From NCBI GenBank assembly GCA_963737445.1, contig CAVTSO010000001.1, forward strand, positions 124,001 through 188,000: 64,000 nucleotides of DNA. The letters are read 5' to 3'. The notes beneath the pieces are model-generated. The model saw nothing but the letters and a program-made list of their open reading frames with translations, was not told where the DNA came from and did no database searches. The stretch comes from JAICYJ01 sp963737445. Lineage in GTDB: Bacteria; Actinomycetota; Thermoleophilia; Gaiellales; JAICJC01. Below are positions 9,479 to 17,904 of the stretch, piece after piece (the first letter of the stretch is position 1; every line of letters begins with the position of its first letter). The translations under genes and the position numbers were made by a program.

Positions 9479-9495
9479 GTCTCGCCATCCTGACT
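9465..9495 (+). other. tRNA 3'-end-like fragment
   Basis: GCCAG-TTCAAGT-CTCGC reads as a tRNA T-arm with four of five stem pairs and the invariant G-TTCRA-C. It is followed by seven bases, an A and CTA, like a degenerate acceptor end. No matching 5' half lies upstream. It may be a relic of integration at a tRNA gene, or chance. Confidence 0.3.
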
Positions 9496-9630
9496 AGCCG
9501 CAGGCCACACTCCGGATACCCTGCCTGCCCGTTCAGGATGGCATAATCGGCGAATCAAGCGCGACGCCGCGGTAGGCCCCTTCACCAACAGCGGCCCTTG
9601 ATTCTCGGGGTGCATGCCGGGTGATGCTCG

Positions 9631-10011
9631 CTAGCGGATACCAGTGTCGTAGCTGACCGCGACATGAGTCGCGTGGCCCTGGCTGATCCGGATGGTACGC
9701 GGTGTCCCCAGTGGGCCCCTCAGACCGGGCACCGGTTGAGCGACCAGGCGGTATACACCGACCGGCATCTCTCCTGCGCGCGCGGTGCCGGTCGCGTCCG
9801 TGGTGAGTGTCATCCCACGCGGCCCGTCCAAGCTCAGTCGAGCACCCTTCACGGGACGCGGCGCACACGTTGGATCAGCGATCCTCTCGACTGGGCATGC
9901 CGGCCCAGCCGTGACCCGCACTATCAGCGTCCCCGAGTGCTTGGTGCCGACGGATTGGCCACAGCCATCTGCGACCAGCAGCAGCAACCAGATCAGCAGC
10001 AGGCATCTCAT
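9631..10011 (-). CDS. Putative lipoprotein with carboxypeptidase-regulatory-like fold
   Basis: The 126-residue protein begins with a hydrophobic leader (MRCLLLIWLLLLVADGCGQS) whose DGC could be a weak lipobox at Cys17. The mature part has GTLIVRVTAGPACP, then KGARLSLDGPRG, then TTDATGTARAGEMPVGVYRL. That is the pattern of a small prealbumin-like/carboxypeptidase-regulatory beta-sandwich, as in many actinobacterial surface lipoproteins. ATG 10011 is chosen as the first codon of the leader. Function is unknown; the fold is inferred from motif style only. Confidence 0.6.
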   Translation of the reverse strand: MRCLLLIWLLLLVADGCGQSVGTKHSGTLIVRVTAGPACPVERIADPTCAPRPVKGARLSLDGPRGMTLTTDATGTARAGEMPVGVYRLVAQPVPGLRGPLGTPRTIRISQGHATHVAVSYDTGIR

Positions 10012-10134
10012 GCTTGCTCTTCGACCGCCACACCCAAGCAGTAGTTCCAGGCCGCGCCTGCTCTCCGCATCGCGAGAATGCTGCGCGCTGAGCACCAGGC
10101 ATGCGCCCCCGAGGCCGCAACTTTGGGCCCGAGC

Positions 10135-10140
10135 TATCGT
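10135..10140 (+). promoter_or_regulatory. -10 element for a leaderless start (GNAT gene)
   Basis: TATCGT lies 6 nt before the GTG at 10147, the actinobacterial leaderless arrangement, and supports that start over the upstream ATG at 10078. Confidence 0.5.
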
Positions 10141-10146
10141 CGGCTG

Positions 10147-11106
10147 GTGAATCGGCTCGAGATTCGCGCGTTTGCAAAGGACCACCTCGATGCGGCGGGA
10201 TCGCTGCTGGCGACCCGGCATCGCGAACACCGCGCCGCCGAGCCGCTGCTCTCGGAGCGCTTCGAGGATCCCGACGCGACTCGTGGGGAGGTGGTGTCGC
10301 TGTGGGCGGAGGACCACGCGTCGGGTGCGGTCGCATTGCGCGGGGGGCAGGTGGTCGGGTTCCTGCTCGGAACCCGGAAGGACGATCGGAGGCGGGGGGC
10401 GAACGTCTGGATCGAAGCCGCCGGCTACGCGGTAGACGAGTCCGAGCTCATTCGCGATCTCTACGCCTTCGCGTCCCAGCGGTGGGTCGACGAAGGCCGC
10501 ACGCGCCACTACGCACTGGTACCGCGACTCGACGAACACCTCGCGGCGTGGTTCCGACTGAGCTTCGGCGCGCAGCAGGCGCATGGGGTCACGGCGGTTG
10601 ACCTGCGGGCGTGGCCGGCGGGAACTCGGCACGCAGAGCCCTTCGACGTCGAGGCGCTGATCGAGCTTGCGCCACTGGTATCCGATCACCAGGCACTCGC
10701 CCCCGTTTTCAGCGGAATCGACCAGGGCAACCGCGAGACCGAGGACGAGCTGCGGACGCTGCTTGCCGCCGAGATCGCAAACGACGACGTTGGTGAGCTC
10801 GTCTTTGAAAGCGGCGGGCACGTTGTCGCGGTGTTCGAACTCGCTCCCGTGGAGATCGCGTCAACGCACCGCGGTCTTGCACAGCCCGACAATGCGGCGT
10901 GCATTACCGGGGCGGCGAGCCTGCCTAACGTCCGAGGCTCGGGCGCCGGCCTCGCCTTGACGGACGCGGCGCATGCGTGGGCGCGCGAGCAGGGCTATGC
11001 GACGATCGTCACCGACTGGCGAGAGACGAACCTGCTCGCGTCGCGCTTCTGGCCGGCCCGCGGCTTCCGCCGCTCATTCCTGCGGCTCTACCGCTCGATC
11101 CCTTAG
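10147..11106 (+). CDS. GNAT-family N-acetyltransferase, tandem-domain size
   Basis: This 319-residue protein contains a C-terminal GNAT domain that transfers acyl groups from acyl-CoA. The core is visible as PNVRGSGAGLALTDAAHAWARE (acetyl-CoA-binding R/G-rich loop and helix), then IVTDWRETNLLASRFWPARGF, the usual asparagine-containing closing motif. The N-terminal half (LRGGQVVGFLLG, ALVPRLDEHLAAWF) looks like a degenerate second GNAT fold. GTG 10147 is preferred because it follows a leaderless -10. It is transcribed away from the lipoprotein gene. The substrate is unknown. Confidence 0.75.
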   Translation: MNRLEIRAFAKDHLDAAGSLLATRHREHRAAEPLLSERFEDPDATRGEVVSLWAEDHASGAVALRGGQVVGFLLGTRKDDRRRGANVWIEAAGYAVDESELIRDLYAFASQRWVDEGRTRHYALVPRLDEHLAAWFRLSFGAQQAHGVTAVDLRAWPAGTRHAEPFDVEALIELAPLVSDHQALAPVFSGIDQGNRETEDELRTLLAAEIANDDVGELVFESGGHVVAVFELAPVEIASTHRGLAQPDNAACITGAASLPNVRGSGAGLALTDAAHAWAREQGYATIVTDWRETNLLASRFWPARGFRRSFLRLYRSIP

Positions 11107-11124
11107 GCGGTCAACTCGTCTCAA

Positions 11125-11415
11125 TCAAAGGGCGGCGGCGTACACCTCGTAGCGTTGCACTCCGGTCGGCTTGGGCCGATTCCGCTCCGGATCGGTCGCG
11201 CGCCGCTCGCCGACGGCGGCGAACAGCGCCTCCGCGCTGGCCTCATCGTCGAAGAGCATGACCGACAGGCGCCGGCCGCTCTCACGATCGACCAACCAGA
11301 TTCCGCGCACACCGCGAGTCGCCTGGGCGGCAGGAACCACCTCCTCGAGGACGTGCGATATGCCGTCGGTGAGGTCTTTCGGCGCGTCCTCGAAGCTGAT
11401 CACCTGACAGTACAT
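11125..11415 (-). CDS. Small hypothetical protein, probable dimeric alpha-beta barrel
   Basis: The 96-residue protein (MYCQVISFEDAPKDLTDG...) has the strand-helix-strand rhythm of small ferredoxin-like barrel proteins: YCQVISF, then helix, GVRGIWLVDRESGRRLSVMLF, helix with AEALFAAVGER, and a closing VQRYEVYAAAL strand. Such domains occur in monooxygenases and stress proteins, but no catalytic motif is evident. ATG 11415 has a good AGGAGG ribosome binding site about 5 nt upstream. Confidence 0.65.
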   Translation of the reverse strand: MYCQVISFEDAPKDLTDGISHVLEEVVPAAQATRGVRGIWLVDRESGRRLSVMLFDDEASAEALFAAVGERRATDPERNRPKPTGVQRYEVYAAAL

Positions 11416-11625
11416 GGATCCTCCTACAACTCCGTCGACATCTCGAACAGTGCTCATCATGACGATGTTCCAGACGTAACGGCAGCCGCAACCCCAATAC
11501 AGGTGCAAACTGTGACGCTCAACGACTTAAGGGCGGATTGCTCGGCGAGGAGGACGCCGGCCAACGCATGTTTTTCCCCGAGCGGGATCGGGTATCGACG
11601 CTGACGTCGTCGAACGGAGGACACC

Positions 11626-12363
11626 GTGGACTACCACCGCCCGGTCCCACCGCAGGAATCGCGCCGGATCGCCCAGACGTTCGGGGCGCTCTACCTGATC
11701 ACCTTCGCGACATCCATCCCCGCGCTGTGGCTGTACCAGCCGGTTCTCGACAACCCTGCCGGATACATCACCGGGGCGGGCCACAACAACAAGATCCTCC
11801 TGGGAGCGTTCCTGGAGCTGCTGCTGATTATCTCCAACATCGGCACAGCCACCGTGGTGTTTCCGCTGCTGAAGCGCGTGAACGAGATCTGTGCGATCAG
11901 CTACGTGACCGCTCGGGTCATGGAGTGCACGTTCATCCTGGTCGGAATCCTGACGATGGTTGCCGTGGTCACCTTGCAGCGGAACCCGTCTGCTGGAACC
12001 AGCGCGACGCTCGGCTCGATCGCATACACGCTCGCTGCGATCAAGGACTGGACGTTTCTGCTTGGCCCCGGCTTCGTGGTCGGCATCGGCAACGGATTGC
12101 TACTCGGCTACCTGATGTACCGATCCGAACTGGTGCCGAGGCCGATGGCCGTCCTCGGCCTTGTCGCGGGGCCAGTGCTCATCGTCTCGGGCATCGCCGT
12201 GATGTTCGGAGTTGCCCAGCAGGGCGGGCCGCTCCAGAGCATCGCAACGGTTCCCGAGTTCATCTGGGAGCTGTTCCTCGGGATCTACCCGCTGGTTTGG
12301 GGCTTCAATCTCGCCGCGCCAATCCTTCGAGGTGACGCAGGCTCGAGGCCCGCCATCATGTGA
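11626..12363 (+). CDS. DUF4386 family integral membrane protein
   Basis: The 245-residue protein has about six hydrophobic helices and the family's opening pattern, an arginine-rich start (SRRIAQTFGALYLITFATSIPA) followed by a helix with LLGAFLELLLIISNIGTATVVFPLLK. These match DUF4386 proteins, which are common in actinomycetes and have no assigned function. The GTG at 11626 is preceded by CGGAGGA. Conserved features include KRVNEICAISYVTARVMEC and the GLLLGYLMYRSELVPRPMA helix. No operon partner is evident. Confidence 0.75.
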   Translation: MDYHRPVPPQESRRIAQTFGALYLITFATSIPALWLYQPVLDNPAGYITGAGHNNKILLGAFLELLLIISNIGTATVVFPLLKRVNEICAISYVTARVMECTFILVGILTMVAVVTLQRNPSAGTSATLGSIAYTLAAIKDWTFLLGPGFVVGIGNGLLLGYLMYRSELVPRPMAVLGLVAGPVLIVSGIAVMFGVAQQGGPLQSIATVPEFIWELFLGIYPLVWGFNLAAPILRGDAGSRPAIM

Positions 12364-12487
12364 GGCCCGGACTCTGGCGCGATCGAGTACGTGGTACGGT
12401 CGATCGGCGTGAACGTCCGATGGGTCGCCTACCGCTTCTCCTTCCCCCGGGCGCCGATCCTCCAGAAGCGGGGAGGGCGAGCGACAG

Positions 12488-12559
12488 ATGACCGATCGAC
12501 CAGCCGGACACGGCACCGTGGCCACCACGGAGCACGGGATCGCGGGGATCGTCCCGTGA
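12488..12559 (+). CDS. Possible 23-residue leader peptide coupled to next gene
   Basis: An ATG with an upstream GGGAGGGCGAG run opens a 23-codon frame ending exactly in GTGA, so its TGA overlaps the GTG of the next gene. That geometry is typical of translational coupling. The peptide has no hydrophobic or regulatory motif that I recognise. An alternative is that the two frames are one gene split by an indel. Confidence 0.3.
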   Translation: MTDRPAGHGTVATTEHGIAGIVP

Positions 12560-12723
12560 ACCGCCGCAACCTGCGCGACGCCTTTCTCACGCTGTTCGGC
12601 GTGATCTCGGTCGTCAACGGAGCATTCGGCAACGGCCATCTGCTGATCGCCGTGGCGGGTGCGGTTGCGCTCGCGTTCGTTGCGTGGCAGCGGTGGCAGA
12701 CGCGGCGGGCCGCGTCCGCGTAG
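12556..12723 (+). CDS. Small membrane protein (55 residues)
   Basis: GTG 12556 opens a 55-residue protein with two hydrophobic stretches (FLTLFGVISVVNGAF and LLIAVAGAVALAFVAW) and a basic C-terminus (QRWQTRRA), i.e. a hairpin membrane protein with its ends inside. It overlaps the preceding 23-codon frame by 4 bp. No family or function is recognised. Confidence 0.5.
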   Translation: MNRRNLRDAFLTLFGVISVVNGAFGNGHLLIAVAGAVALAFVAWQRWQTRRAASA

Positions 12724-12802
12724 TTCGGCCGCCGGCCGCGCGCACAATTGACGGCACCCGACGGCTCGGCGTAGGCTCGTTGGCGTCTGCCTCGGAGGAA
12801 CC

Positions 12803-14386
12803 ATGAGCGACTACGAGCGATACACCGAGATGTGCCGCGCGCACAGCTGGAGCGTCCCGGCCAGGTACAACATCGCCCACGACGTCTGCGACAAGCATCC
12901 GCGCGAGAAGCGGGCGATGGTCTGGGAGAGCTTCGACGGCTCGCGCCGCGAGCTGGTCTGGGGCGAGCTGCAGGACATGGCCGACCAGGCCGCGGCCATG
13001 CTGCGGCAGCACGGCGTCGGGCGCGGCGACCGCGTTGCAGTGGTGCTGCCGCCCGTGCCCGAGACCGCGGCCGTCTTCTTCGGCATCTGGAAGCTGGGAG
13101 CGATGCTGCTCTCGCTGTCGCTGCTGTACGGCGACGACGCCATCCGCTACCGGCTGGAGGACTCCGGGGCGAGCGTGGTCGTGACCGATCAGGCCAACGC
13201 CGGCCGCTTCACCGGGATCGCCGCAAAGCTGATCGTGCTCGAGCCCAACGCCCTGTCCGGCACGCCCGGCGAGCACATCGCGGCCGACACCGCAGCCGAG
13301 GATCCCGCCCAGCTCTACTACACCTCCGGCACCACCGGCCTTGCCAAAGGCATCGTGCACGCCCACCGCTACCTGCTCGCCCACGAGGAGTTCACGTACT
13401 GCCACGAGGTGCAGGACGGCGAGTCGTTCCACGGCATGGGCGAATGGGCCTGGGCGGCGGGGATCGCGCCGCTGCTGGGCCCGTGGCGGCTGGGCGCCGT
13501 CCAGTACGTCTACCGCCGGGAGCGCGGCTTCGACGCCGAGCAGCAGCTCGCCTTCCTGAGCCGAAACGGCGTGTCGAACGTCTTCACCACGCCCACAGCG
13601 ATGCGCGCGATGATGGCGGTCGCCGACGCCGGCACGCGCCACCCGCAGCGGTTCCGCCGCGTCTGCTCGGCCGGCGAGCCGCTCAACCCGGAGGCGATCC
13701 GCTGGTTCCGTGAGCAGTTCGGCGTGACCGTGCTCGACTACTACGGGCTGACCGAGTCCTACCCGCTGGTCGCCAATTACCCCTCGATGGAGGTGCGCGA
13801 GGGGTCGATGGGCAGGCCGATGCCGGGCTGGGACGTGCAGATCCTGGACGAGGACGAGTCGCCGCTTGCCACCGGCGAGCGCGGTGAGATCTGCCTGCGC
13901 GCACGCTCCAACCCGCACTACCCGCTCGGCTACTGGAACCGGACCGACGACACCGAAGCGGTGTTCGGCGGCGACTGGTTCCACACCAAGGACGCGGCCG
14001 TCCGCGACGAGGACGGCTACATCTGGTACGAGGGCCGGGCCGACGACGTGATCATCGCCGCCGGATACCGTGTCGGGCCCTTCGAGGTGGAGTCGGTCTG
14101 CCTGGAGCACCCGGCGGTACGCGAGGCCGCCGCCGTGGCGTCGCCGGACGAGCTGCGCGGCAACGTCGTCAAGGCGTTCATCGTGGTGGCCGAGGGCCAC
14201 ACGGCCTCGGACGACCTGGCCGGCCAGATCCAGGCCCACGTCCGCGAGCGGCTGTCGGCCTACGCCTACCCGCGACGGGTCGAGTTCGTGGACGAGCTGC
14301 CAAAGACGCTGACCGGGAAGATCCGCCGCATCGAGCTGCGCCAGCTGGAACTGGAGCGCGCCGGCGGCACGGCTGCGCGCCCCTGA
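12803..14386 (+). CDS. AMP-forming acyl-CoA synthetase, medium-chain (ACSM)-like
   Basis: This 527-residue enzyme activates a carboxylic acid with ATP to an acyl-adenylate and then to acyl-CoA. Adenylate-forming motifs appear in order: LYYTSGTTGLAKGIVH (A3, residues 171-186), DYYGLTESYPL (A5, near 313), WYEGRADDVIIAAGYRVGP (A8, near 407) and PKTLTGKIRRIELR (A10, near 505) with its catalytic lysine. Length and the GMGEWAWAAG region fit the acetyl/medium-chain acyl-CoA synthetase group rather than acetate-specific Acs, which is about 650 residues. ATG 12803 has a CGGAGGA site 5-6 nt upstream. The exact acid is unknown. Confidence 0.85.
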   Translation: MSDYERYTEMCRAHSWSVPARYNIAHDVCDKHPREKRAMVWESFDGSRRELVWGELQDMADQAAAMLRQHGVGRGDRVAVVLPPVPETAAVFFGIWKLGAMLLSLSLLYGDDAIRYRLEDSGASVVVTDQANAGRFTGIAAKLIVLEPNALSGTPGEHIAADTAAEDPAQLYYTSGTTGLAKGIVHAHRYLLAHEEFTYCHEVQDGESFHGMGEWAWAAGIAPLLGPWRLGAVQYVYRRERGFDAEQQLAFLSRNGVSNVFTTPTAMRAMMAVADAGTRHPQRFRRVCSAGEPLNPEAIRWFREQFGVTVLDYYGLTESYPLVANYPSMEVREGSMGRPMPGWDVQILDEDESPLATGERGEICLRARSNPHYPLGYWNRTDDTEAVFGGDWFHTKDAAVRDEDGYIWYEGRADDVIIAAGYRVGPFEVESVCLEHPAVREAAAVASPDELRGNVVKAFIVVAEGHTASDDLAGQIQAHVRERLSAYAYPRRVEFVDELPKTLTGKIRRIELRQLELERAGGTAARP

Positions 14387-14413
14387 CGCGCGAGCCGGAT
14401 CCCGACCCAGCGG

Positions 14414-14515
14414 CTACTTCTCGCAGCGCATCCTCTGGAACGCTCCCAGCATCACCACCAGGAACACGATCACCAGCAGGAACGCGATCCACCCGCTACT
14501 CGTGACCAAGATCAC
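14414..14515 (-). CDS. Small single-pass membrane protein (33 residues)
   Basis: A GTG start with a GGTGG site opens 33 codons with one transmembrane helix (WIAFLLVIVFLVVMLGAF) and a short basic tail (QRMRCEK). It begins 17 nt after the stop of the anti-sigma-like gene on the same strand, so it is probably the last gene of the ECF operon. No family is recognised; too small for confident calling. Confidence 0.45.
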   Translation of the reverse strand: MILVTSSGWIAFLLVIVFLVVMLGAFQRMRCEK

Positions 14516-14532
14516 GCTACCACCGTGCTGGG

Positions 14533-15705
14533 TCACTGCCAGGACAGGGCCACCGGCCCCGCCACGGGTCGCGCCGGCAGCAGCAGCTGCAGCACGTGGA
14601 GCGGCGTTGCCTGCTCGCTGAACGGAGGCGCGGCGGCGGCCACGACCCGGGTCGCGCCGCCGCTGGTCAGGGCCACTGCCAGGCGCCGTCCGTCGGGGGA
14701 AGCGGTGAGCCCGGTGATCCGTGCCGGCACGGTGGTCGTGTCGGTGCTCAGGCCCGGCTGGAGCAGCAGGTAGCGGTACAGCGTGGTGCCGGCAGCGACG
14801 AACAGCTGGTGGGGGCGCACCCAGGCGACGCTGGGCGCTCCCGGGCGGTGCGCGGCGCAGACGTCCGGCGCGCCACCGGTGGTGTCGACGATCCGAAGGC
14901 GCGTGCGGTCGGCGATCGCGAGCAGCCCCGACGTCGGCGCAAACGCGAGCGCCGTCGGGTGGCGCAGCCCGCAGTTTGGGGAGATCACCGCGGTGCGGCC
15001 GCTGGTGGCGTTGTGGACGGCGACGCGGCCGTCGGCGCGGACATAGGCGACCGCGAGCGAGTCCCACCGCCAGGACGGCGCCACCGCGGCCACGTGCCGG
15101 TCGACCAGGTAGTCGTGCGACAGCGTGCCCCACTCATCATGAAGCTGCTGGTGGCCGCCGACCTCGGTCAGGTACGCGATCCGGATCGGAAACGGCGACC
15201 ACACGGCGGCGGTGACGGGGCCTGCCGTGCGCTGGGTCTGCGCGACACCGCCGGTGCCCGCGGCGACCGCGCGCAACGTGCGGCCGTGCGCCTCGAGCAC
15301 GTAGACGGCGCCGGGGCTGACGGCGATCGCGGAGCGCGGCGCTCCGTGCAGCAGCACGCGGTGCGGGATCGCCACCCAGGCGCGGCCACCCACGAGGATC
15401 GAGAAGGCGCGTGCTCCCCGTGGCAGCAGCCCGGTATGCAGCCCAGCAGCCTGGGACGGTCTGGTCAGCGTTGCCGCGTCTGAGAACGGCCTCTCGCCGG
15501 TGGCGGCCAGCGTCACCCCGGTCGTCACCAGCACCATCGCCACAGCTGCGGCGATCACGACCCGCCACTGCGACCCGCGACCCGGCGCCGGCGCGGCGGC
15601 TGCTGCCAGCGCGGCGTCGCGGGCGCGGTCGTGGGCGTGCGACGAAGCCTCCACCGGCACATCGGTCAGGGCCTGCTCGAGCCGTCGTTCAAGTTCGCTC
15701 GGCAT
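14533..15705 (-). CDS. Membrane anti-sigma-like protein with extracytoplasmic beta-propeller
   Basis: The 390-residue product has a short cytoplasmic N-terminus (MPSELERRLEQALTDVP), one transmembrane helix (about residues 47-68, VVIAAAVAMVLVTTGVTLA) and a large outer domain. The outer domain carries repeats such as VAAVAPSWRWDSLAVAYVRA, TALAFAPTSGLLAIAD and GLTASPDGRRLAVAL, typical of TolB/WD-like propeller blades. It overlaps the ECF sigma gene by 17 bp on the same strand, the classic place for an anti-sigma factor. No zinc HxxxCxxC anti-sigma motif is present, so sigma binding is inferred from position and topology. ATG 15705 is the natural start; a longer frame runs antisense-like into sigma. 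Confidence 0.7.
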   Translation of the reverse strand: MPSELERRLEQALTDVPVEASSHAHDRARDAALAAAAAPAPGRGSQWRVVIAAAVAMVLVTTGVTLAATGERPFSDAATLTRPSQAAGLHTGLLPRGARAFSILVGGRAWVAIPHRVLLHGAPRSAIAVSPGAVYVLEAHGRTLRAVAAGTGGVAQTQRTAGPVTAAVWSPFPIRIAYLTEVGGHQQLHDEWGTLSHDYLVDRHVAAVAPSWRWDSLAVAYVRADGRVAVHNATSGRTAVISPNCGLRHPTALAFAPTSGLLAIADRTRLRIVDTTGGAPDVCAAHRPGAPSVAWVRPHQLFVAAGTTLYRYLLLQPGLSTDTTTVPARITGLTASPDGRRLAVALTSGGATRVVAAAAPPFSEQATPLHVLQLLLPARPVAGPVALSWQ

Positions 15706-16222
15706 CGCGCTCCCGTTCTCGTTCCCGAAGGTCATCCAACGCACGCGCCAGGCGCGAGTTGACCGTGCCCGTCGGCAGCTCCAGCATCCGCGCAATCTCG
15801 GCCGGCGAGTAGCCGAGCCCATACCGCAGCACGATCACGACCCGCCGCTGCGGTGTCAGCGTTGCCACCGCCTCGAGCAGCGCGCGATCGTCGGCGCTCA
15901 CGTCACGCCACTCGGCGCCGGGATGCGCGGCGACGTCCAGGCCGACCAGGCGCCGCTCGCTGCGCAGCAGGTCGAGTGCGCGGTTGATCACGATCCGGTG
16001 CAGCCAGGGCGCGAACGGCCGGCTCTGATCGAATCGGCCGAGCGCGGCGAAGGCCCGCTCGAACGCGTCCTGGACGATGTCATCGGCCATGTCGCGCCTG
16101 CCGCTGACCGTCCGCGCCAGCCGCCACGCCCCACCCCAGTGCCGCTCGAACAGCATCGCCGCTGCGTCACGCGAACCGCGATGCGCGCGGCCGACCAGCT
16201 CGCCGTCAGACGGCTCAACCAT
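15689..16222 (-). CDS. ECF-type RNA polymerase sigma factor
   Basis: The 177-residue protein has region 2 (ERHWGGAWRLAR, DDIVQDAFERAFAALGRF, APWLHRIVINRALDLLRSE) and region 4 (LTPQRRVVIVLRYGLGYSP, AEIARMLELPTGTVNSRLARA) of group 4 sigma-70 factors. It directs RNA polymerase to promoters that answer an envelope signal, most likely one relayed by the overlapping membrane protein gene. ATG 16222 fits domain starts; GTG 16246 is also possible. The Kelch protein gene starts only 77 bp away on the opposite strand and is a plausible target. I see no additional C-terminal ECF domain. Confidence 0.9.
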   Translation of the reverse strand: MVEPSDGELVGRAHRGSRDAAAMLFERHWGGAWRLARTVSGRRDMADDIVQDAFERAFAALGRFDQSRPFAPWLHRIVINRALDLLRSERRLVGLDVAAHPGAEWRDVSADDRALLEAVATLTPQRRVVIVLRYGLGYSPAEIARMLELPTGTVNSRLARALDDLRERERERDAERT

Positions 16223-16299
16223 CGTCACACGAGTATTACGGACCACCGGCGGTTCTGCGTCCCGGGACGCGAGACTCTGACCCAGGCGTATGTCGGGCA

Positions 16300-17808
16300 G
16301 TGGCCCTCACGCACACCCAGCTCGCCCGGTTCACGGTGCCTCGCGTCGCAGCCGTTGGCGGCCTGGTGCTGGTGGTCGCAGCGGTCGGTGCCGTGGCATG
16401 GCACGCCCGCTCCCCGGGTCCGCCACAACCGGCCCCGGGTGATCCGTGGGCGGCCTACACGCACCGGTGGTCGCGCCTGCCCTCGCCGCCGCAGGCCAGG
16501 ACCGGCGTGGCGCTTGCCTGGACAGGAAACGAACTGCTCTCGCTGGGAGGCGCCGTTCCCGGAGTCGGCCGACCGGCGCGCGACGGCTACGCGTTTGATC
16601 CGCGCACCGGACACTGGCGCCGCATCCCGCCCGCCCCAGGCCCGGGCAGAACCGATGCCGCCGCCGTGTGGACGGGGAGCGAGGTGCTGCTCGTCGGCGG
16701 ATACAGCCGTGGCGAGCCGCCGCCCGCGAACGTCGCGTTCGACCCCGCTACGAACACCTGGCGGCGGATCGCCAAGCCGCCCTTCCTCATGCCGACTTCT
16801 GCGGCCAGGGTCTGGACGGGCCACACGCTGATCGTCTGGGGAGGCGGCCACGCCGGCCGCCTTGGAGCGCAGTACGTGCCTGCTACGAACCGGTGGCGCC
16901 GCATCGCCCGAGCGCCGATCAGGCTGAAGTCGCCCAGCGGCGCGTGGACCGGATCGCAGATGATCGTGTTCGGATCCTCGATCGGCGCCTCCTACGATCC
17001 CCACACCAACACCTGGCAGCGGCTCCCGCCATCGACCCTTGCACCGGAGGCAAGCTCGGTGGGATGGATCGGCCGGCGGTTGGTAGCGTGGGACTACGAG
17101 GGTGACACCCAGGACTACTCGCCGGCCACGAACCGCTGGTCGGCCACGTTTGCGAACCCCTTCGGCTTCGGCGAGTGCTTCCCCCAGACGGTCGTCACGG
17201 CGACGAGCATATTCGCGTGGTTCTGCGGCAATGCTGCGACGGTCGGAGGCACCGCGGGCGGCTGGTCGCTCGCCTCCGGCGGCGTCACCGCCCCCACGGT
17301 GCAGTACGGCGGCACCCGGCTCAAGCAATTCCAGACCGCCTCGCTCGCGCCGGCCGGGGCCGTGATCGCGCTCGCCGCCACCGGCGTCGTCGTCAACCAC
17401 GACGGCCCATGCTTCGGATGCAAGCGCTCGCCGGTCAGGTACTGGGCCTACCGCCCCCAACCTGAGGCCGCCATGGATCGCACAGCGCCCGTGCGCCAGT
17501 CCGCGTCGCTGCACCTCGCGGCCGGGCAGCAGCACGCGAGCGTGCGAATCGGCTACCCACGATTCGGCGACACGTTCACGATCACCGCGGCCAGGCCCCG
17601 AGGCGCGGCTATCACCGGGTATCTCGAGGTCGATGGCCGCCGCATCGCCGAGTTCGACTGCCGATCGGTTTCCCACGCGAGGTGCCGGGCGGGGCCGTTC
17701 GAAGGGCTCGAGCGCGGAGCGGCGTCACGGATCTGGTACCTGGAGATCACGAAGCACACCCCGGCGCCGACGGACGTCTCCGTGACCGTCCGGTTCAGAC
17801 GGCACTAG
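16300..17808 (+). CDS. Membrane-anchored Kelch-repeat protein
   Basis: The 502-residue protein has an N-terminal anchor (about residues 15-34, VAAVGGLVLVVAAVGAVAW) and then repeated Kelch blades with the GG / Y-x(n)-W spacing: LLSLGGAVPG..DGYAFDPRTGHWRRIPPAP, LLVGGYSRG..VAFDPATNTWRRI and LIVWGGGHAG..YVPATNRWRR. It should form an outer-face beta-propeller, followed by a beta-rich C-terminal domain with cysteine pairs. It is divergent from the ECF sigma gene and resembles the propeller of the anti-sigma-like protein in general plan. Binding partner unknown. GTG 16300 is the first possible start. Confidence 0.75.
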   Translation: MALTHTQLARFTVPRVAAVGGLVLVVAAVGAVAWHARSPGPPQPAPGDPWAAYTHRWSRLPSPPQARTGVALAWTGNELLSLGGAVPGVGRPARDGYAFDPRTGHWRRIPPAPGPGRTDAAAVWTGSEVLLVGGYSRGEPPPANVAFDPATNTWRRIAKPPFLMPTSAARVWTGHTLIVWGGGHAGRLGAQYVPATNRWRRIARAPIRLKSPSGAWTGSQMIVFGSSIGASYDPHTNTWQRLPPSTLAPEASSVGWIGRRLVAWDYEGDTQDYSPATNRWSATFANPFGFGECFPQTVVTATSIFAWFCGNAATVGGTAGGWSLASGGVTAPTVQYGGTRLKQFQTASLAPAGAVIALAATGVVVNHDGPCFGCKRSPVRYWAYRPQPEAAMDRTAPVRQSASLHLAAGQQHASVRIGYPRFGDTFTITAARPRGAAITGYLEVDGRRIAEFDCRSVSHARCRAGPFEGLERGAASRIWYLEITKHTPAPTDVSVTVRFRRH

Positions 17809-17904
17809 GCGATCGCCGCTCCCTACAAACGCCGACGCCGCCCGCGCCGCCTTCTAGGCAACGGGGCGGCATCATTCCTATCGCCACGGATAGGGGCGGG
17901 CGTG

